From contig NZ_CP044972.1 in the NCBI RefSeq assembly GCF_010104355.1, positions 1,922,001 through 1,986,000 of the forward strand: DNA of 64,000 nucleotides, written 5' to 3'. A model generated the notes under the pieces. That model searched no databases. It was not told the origin of the DNA and saw only the letters and a list, made by a program, of their open reading frames with translations. Of this stretch, positions 61,763 to 64,000 are shown one piece after another. Source of the stretch: Hydrogenophaga sp. PBL-H3 (lineage in GTDB: Bacteria; Pseudomonadota; Gammaproteobacteria; Burkholderiales; Burkholderiaceae_C). The first letter of the stretch is position 1. Each line of letters opens with the position of its first letter. The position numbers and the translations under genes are program-made.

Positions 61763-64000
61763 TCGGCGGCGTAGCGGTTCAACACGCTCAGCAACTCATC
61801 GGCGGCCTGCCGGTCGGCGCGGGTGACGCCCTCGAGATGCGCCAGCACAAAGCCGAGCTGATCGGCGACCGAGGCCCACATCCAGGCGGTGCCGGCGCGT
61901 TGGTGCATGTCGTCGAAGCTGGTCAGGATGTTGGGCAGCTGCGCCTCCAGCGCGTGGCTGGCCAAGGCTTCGTAAACGCTGAGTTCGGGAATGCCCACCA
62001 CGCTCCAGAAGTCCGGGTCTTCGCGTTGTTTGAGCTCCAGGCTCTGGCGCACACGCTGCAGGCGCTCGGCGCCGAAGCCGGCCCACTGGCGATCACGCCC
62101 GCGCGACAGCAGTTCGGCCGCCACCAGGTTCAGCGCGGGGTAGAACAGGTCGGCCTGGCCGCCTTGCAGTGCCAGGGCCTCGGCCCGGCGGTAGTGTTCG
62201 GCCATGCGGTCGATGGCATGGGCCTTGGCTGCGGCCGCCGAAGCACCCGCCATGCCTTCGAGCCGGGCCATGCGTTTCCAGGTCGAGCCCAGCAGGCTTT
62301 CGCGTTCCACCGTGGGCGACAGCGTGACCAGCGCGTCCAGGATGGCAATGGCCTGCCCGATCTCCTTGCGACCCTGCTCCACGAGTGCTTTCAGCGCCGC
62401 CGGCCGTGACCCGTTGCGCCCCGCGGCTTCCAGCCGCGTCCAAGCCTGGCGCGCACCGAGGTTGGCCAGTTGCTCGTTGGCCTTGACAGACGCGCTGCTG
62501 TCGTTGGCCGCCACCGCGCGGCGGTACCAGTGCAGCGCTCGCTCGATGTCGCGCGCAGCGGCCCAGGCCACACCAAAGGCTTCGGCCACTGCGCCCATGC
62601 CGCCCCATTCGCTGTCAAAACGGGCTTCCAGGTAGCGGATCTTTTCGCGTTGCGATTCGGGTGCGGCGCCCTGGGTGGCGCTCTGCACCGCCAGGGTTTC
62701 CAGGGCCAGGGCCAGCGCCACCGGTGAAGCAATGCCGGCGTACAGCTTGGACAGCGGAGGAGGGGTGCGGCGCGTGTCGGTCTCGTTGCGCTGCCAGACC
62801 CAGTCGGGGTCGCCGTAGCACTGGTAGGCGGCCCAGGTGTTGCCTTGCGGGTTGGCGTTGTAGGCGGCCACCCGCCCGGCCTGCACCGCGTCCATGAAGC
62901 GCTGGCCCGAGAGCAGTGCGCGGTAGAACTCGGTGGCAAACAGGTTCGCTGCGTCGTCTTCCACAGCCCAGCCTGCGGCCACCACACAACGCACGCCGAT
63001 GCGGATCAGTTGCTTGGCCACGCCAGCGGCGAACTGCGCACGGTCGTAGCCGCCCTTGAGCAGCTTGTCAGGGTCGGCGGCGAGGTGGCAGCAGTTGAGG
63101 AACACCAGCTCGGGCACGACCCGCATGGCCTGCACTTCGCGTGGGCCGAGAAAGGTGTTGTCGCTGAGCACCACGCCGCGCAACAGCGGTGGCTTGCCCG
63201 GGCGCAGGAGTTCGGGTTCGCCATGGCCGGCGATGTGCACGATGCGGTAGCGCCGCGCCAGCAGCGCGGTGGTCACGGCGGCGGCGTCGGGTCCCAGGCC
63301 GTCGTCGGGCGCAATCAAGGCATGCACGCGGGATGCGTCGAGCCCAAGCTGTCCGCTGAGTGCTTCCACTACCGCTTCAGCTTCCACCCGCGCGGCCGGC
63401 AGCGGTGGGTAGAGCGCCGGGTCGCTCAGCGGCTCTCCGATCACCAGCACGCAGTCTTCCAGTCGTGCGTCGCTCACCTGGGTGCGGAAGGCGACGGTGC
63501 GCAGGCGGCGCAGCAGCTTGTTGCGGATGGCCCAGGGCGCCTCGGGCCCGCCGCGGCCATCGTCGGGCGCGTCCAGCAACTCCCACGGAATGGCGGCCGT
63601 GCCGTCGTCGAGTTCCAGCAGCAGCTCGCTGGTTCCACTGAGGCTGGACTCCATCTCCACCGGCACCAGCAGCTGGAACAGCGTGCGGCCGATGTTGCGG
63701 TCGCGGTTGGCGTCGTTGGAGGCGCGCCGCACCAGCTCACCCACCAGCCGTGCCTGCGTGGCCTGGGCGCGCACCTCGGCGCGGGCGCGCTGGGTGTCCA
63801 GTGTGTAGACGATGCTGGGTTCACCCGTTTCGTCGGTCACGGTCACCGCGCTGATGAAGTCGTAGGCGGTGCCGCGGTAACCGTTGTCCAGTGTCCTGCG
63901 CAGCGCCCCCACGCCCGAGACAACGCAGGGAGACAGGACGAAGTGGTCGGGCGATGCCGCGCACAGGAGGGTCAGCGCGCCCCAGGCCTCGGTGGCCCGG
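61759..64000 (-). CDS. CHAT domain (caspase-like) protein with TPR-like C-terminus, cut at the window edge
   Basis: The frame stays open to the last base, so the N-terminus lies outside; at least 747 residues. Counting from the GTG at 63912, a CHAT peptidase domain spans about residues 70-390 with the catalytic His in VHIAGHG (His230) and Cys in LVFLNCCH (Cys275), and ALLSGQRFMDAVQAGR typical of the fold. The remainder is helical with TPR-like units (ALHWYRRAVAANDSSASVKA). CHAT proteins are caspase-like proteases used in bacterial immunity and cell death (TPR-CHAT of the Craspase complex, gasdermin-activating proteases). First visible gene of the operon with TIR and metzincin. Confidence 0.88.
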   Translation of the reverse strand, partial: RATEAWGALTLLCAASPDHFVLSPCVVSGVGALRRTLDNGYRGTAYDFISAVTVTDETGEPSIVYTLDTQRARAEVRAQATQARLVGELVRRASNDANRDRNIGRTLFQLLVPVEMESSLSGTSELLLELDDGTAAIPWELLDAPDDGRGGPEAPWAIRNKLLRRLRTVAFRTQVSDARLEDCVLVIGEPLSDPALYPPLPAARVEAEAVVEALSGQLGLDASRVHALIAPDDGLGPDAAAVTTALLARRYRIVHIAGHGEPELLRPGKPPLLRGVVLSDNTFLGPREVQAMRVVPELVFLNCCHLAADPDKLLKGGYDRAQFAAGVAKQLIRIGVRCVVAAGWAVEDDAANLFATEFYRALLSGQRFMDAVQAGRVAAYNANPQGNTWAAYQCYGDPDWVWQRNETDTRRTPPPLSKLYAGIASPVALALALETLAVQSATQGAAPESQREKIRYLEARFDSEWGGMGAVAEAFGVAWAAARDIERALHWYRRAVAANDSSASVKANEQLANLGARQAWTRLEAAGRNGSRPAALKALVEQGRKEIGQAIAILDALVTLSPTVERESLLGSTWKRMARLEGMAGASAAAAKAHAIDRMAEHYRRAEALALQGGQADLFYPALNLVAAELLSRGRDRQWAGFGAERLQRVRQSLELKQREDPDFWSVVGIPELSVYEALASHALEAQLPNILTSFDDMHQRAGTAWMWASVADQLGFVLAHLEGVTRADRQAADELLSVLNRYAAE

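Overview
The window is one high-GC chromosomal stretch that looks like a betaproteobacterium of the Comamonadaceae (Hydrogenophaga/Acidovorax/Polaromonas type). This is inferred from the surE-pcm-nlpD block, the Bug-type (TctC) binding protein, the ahpC-ahpF pair, the PEP-CTERM protein and a GC-rich intergenic repeat of a kind common in that family. I see no rRNA, tRNA, CRISPR array, phage genes or plasmid functions. Genes are packed tightly, with many 4-bp stop/start overlaps, so most of the DNA falls into long operons.

Layout. (1) 18-1411, minus: phosphoribosyltransferase plus alpha/beta hydrolase. (2) 1728-8936, plus: eight-gene operon with a spermidine/putrescine-type ABC importer, a polysaccharide-deacetylase-fold hydrolase, a tiny MCGLCG protein, a CobW GTPase and an Asp/Glu/hydantoin racemase. 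It is preceded by a sigma-54-type promoter. (3) 9135-15658, plus: polar amino-acid ABC importer, class V aminotransferase, hydantoinase, RpiR regulator and ureidoglycolate lyase. (4) 15846-17965: PEP-CTERM metalloprotease behind a sigma-54-type promoter, a YjfB-like small protein and an orphan. (5) 17958-24589: LysR regulator divergent from a sugar-acid catabolic operon (Bug binding protein, PdxA2-like, enolase-superfamily dehydratase, DHDPS-family enzyme, semialdehyde dehydrogenase). (6) Acyl-CoA synthetase, then a glycine-rich RRM protein whose terminator is followed directly by a group II intron with a frameshifted maturase. (7) 28902-31829: TIR-membrane-WD40 protein. (8) 31912-40217: branched-chain-type ABC importer in which permease LivM and both ATPases are one polypeptide, divergent from an NTF2-like/deacetylase/amidase/GntR operon. 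Two face-to-face sigma-54-type promoters lie between them. (9) 40206-50560, housekeeping: kinase-HDOD-GAF protein, quinone oxidoreductase, surE-pcm-nlpD, exonuclease, rlmD, lipoprotein, BI-1 protein, GlcG/HbpS-like protein. (10) 50661-57068, iron uptake: tonB-exbB-exbD-hemP, and a TonB-dependent siderophore receptor with PiuC-type dioxygenase and FMN dehydrogenase; both units carry near-identical Fur-box-like sites. (11) 57339-59588: ahpC-ahpF. (12) 59660-64000, minus: CHAT protease-like protein (cut by the window edge), TIR-membrane protein and a cytoplasmic-looking metzincin in one operon.

How it fits together. Regions 2, 3 and 8 look like scavenging of nitrogen from small amides, ureides, hydantoins or polyamine-like compounds, and the sigma-54-type promoters suggest control by nitrogen status. 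Region 5 probably feeds a sugar acid to 2-oxoglutarate. The iron and peroxide genes form a Fur/OxyR-type stress block. The most novel candidate is the CHAT-TIR-metzincin operon at the right edge: two toxic-effector-type domains plus a peptidase without a visible signal peptide, which resembles an immune or cell-suicide module. The TIR-WD40 gene at 28902-31829 is a second, separate candidate of that class.
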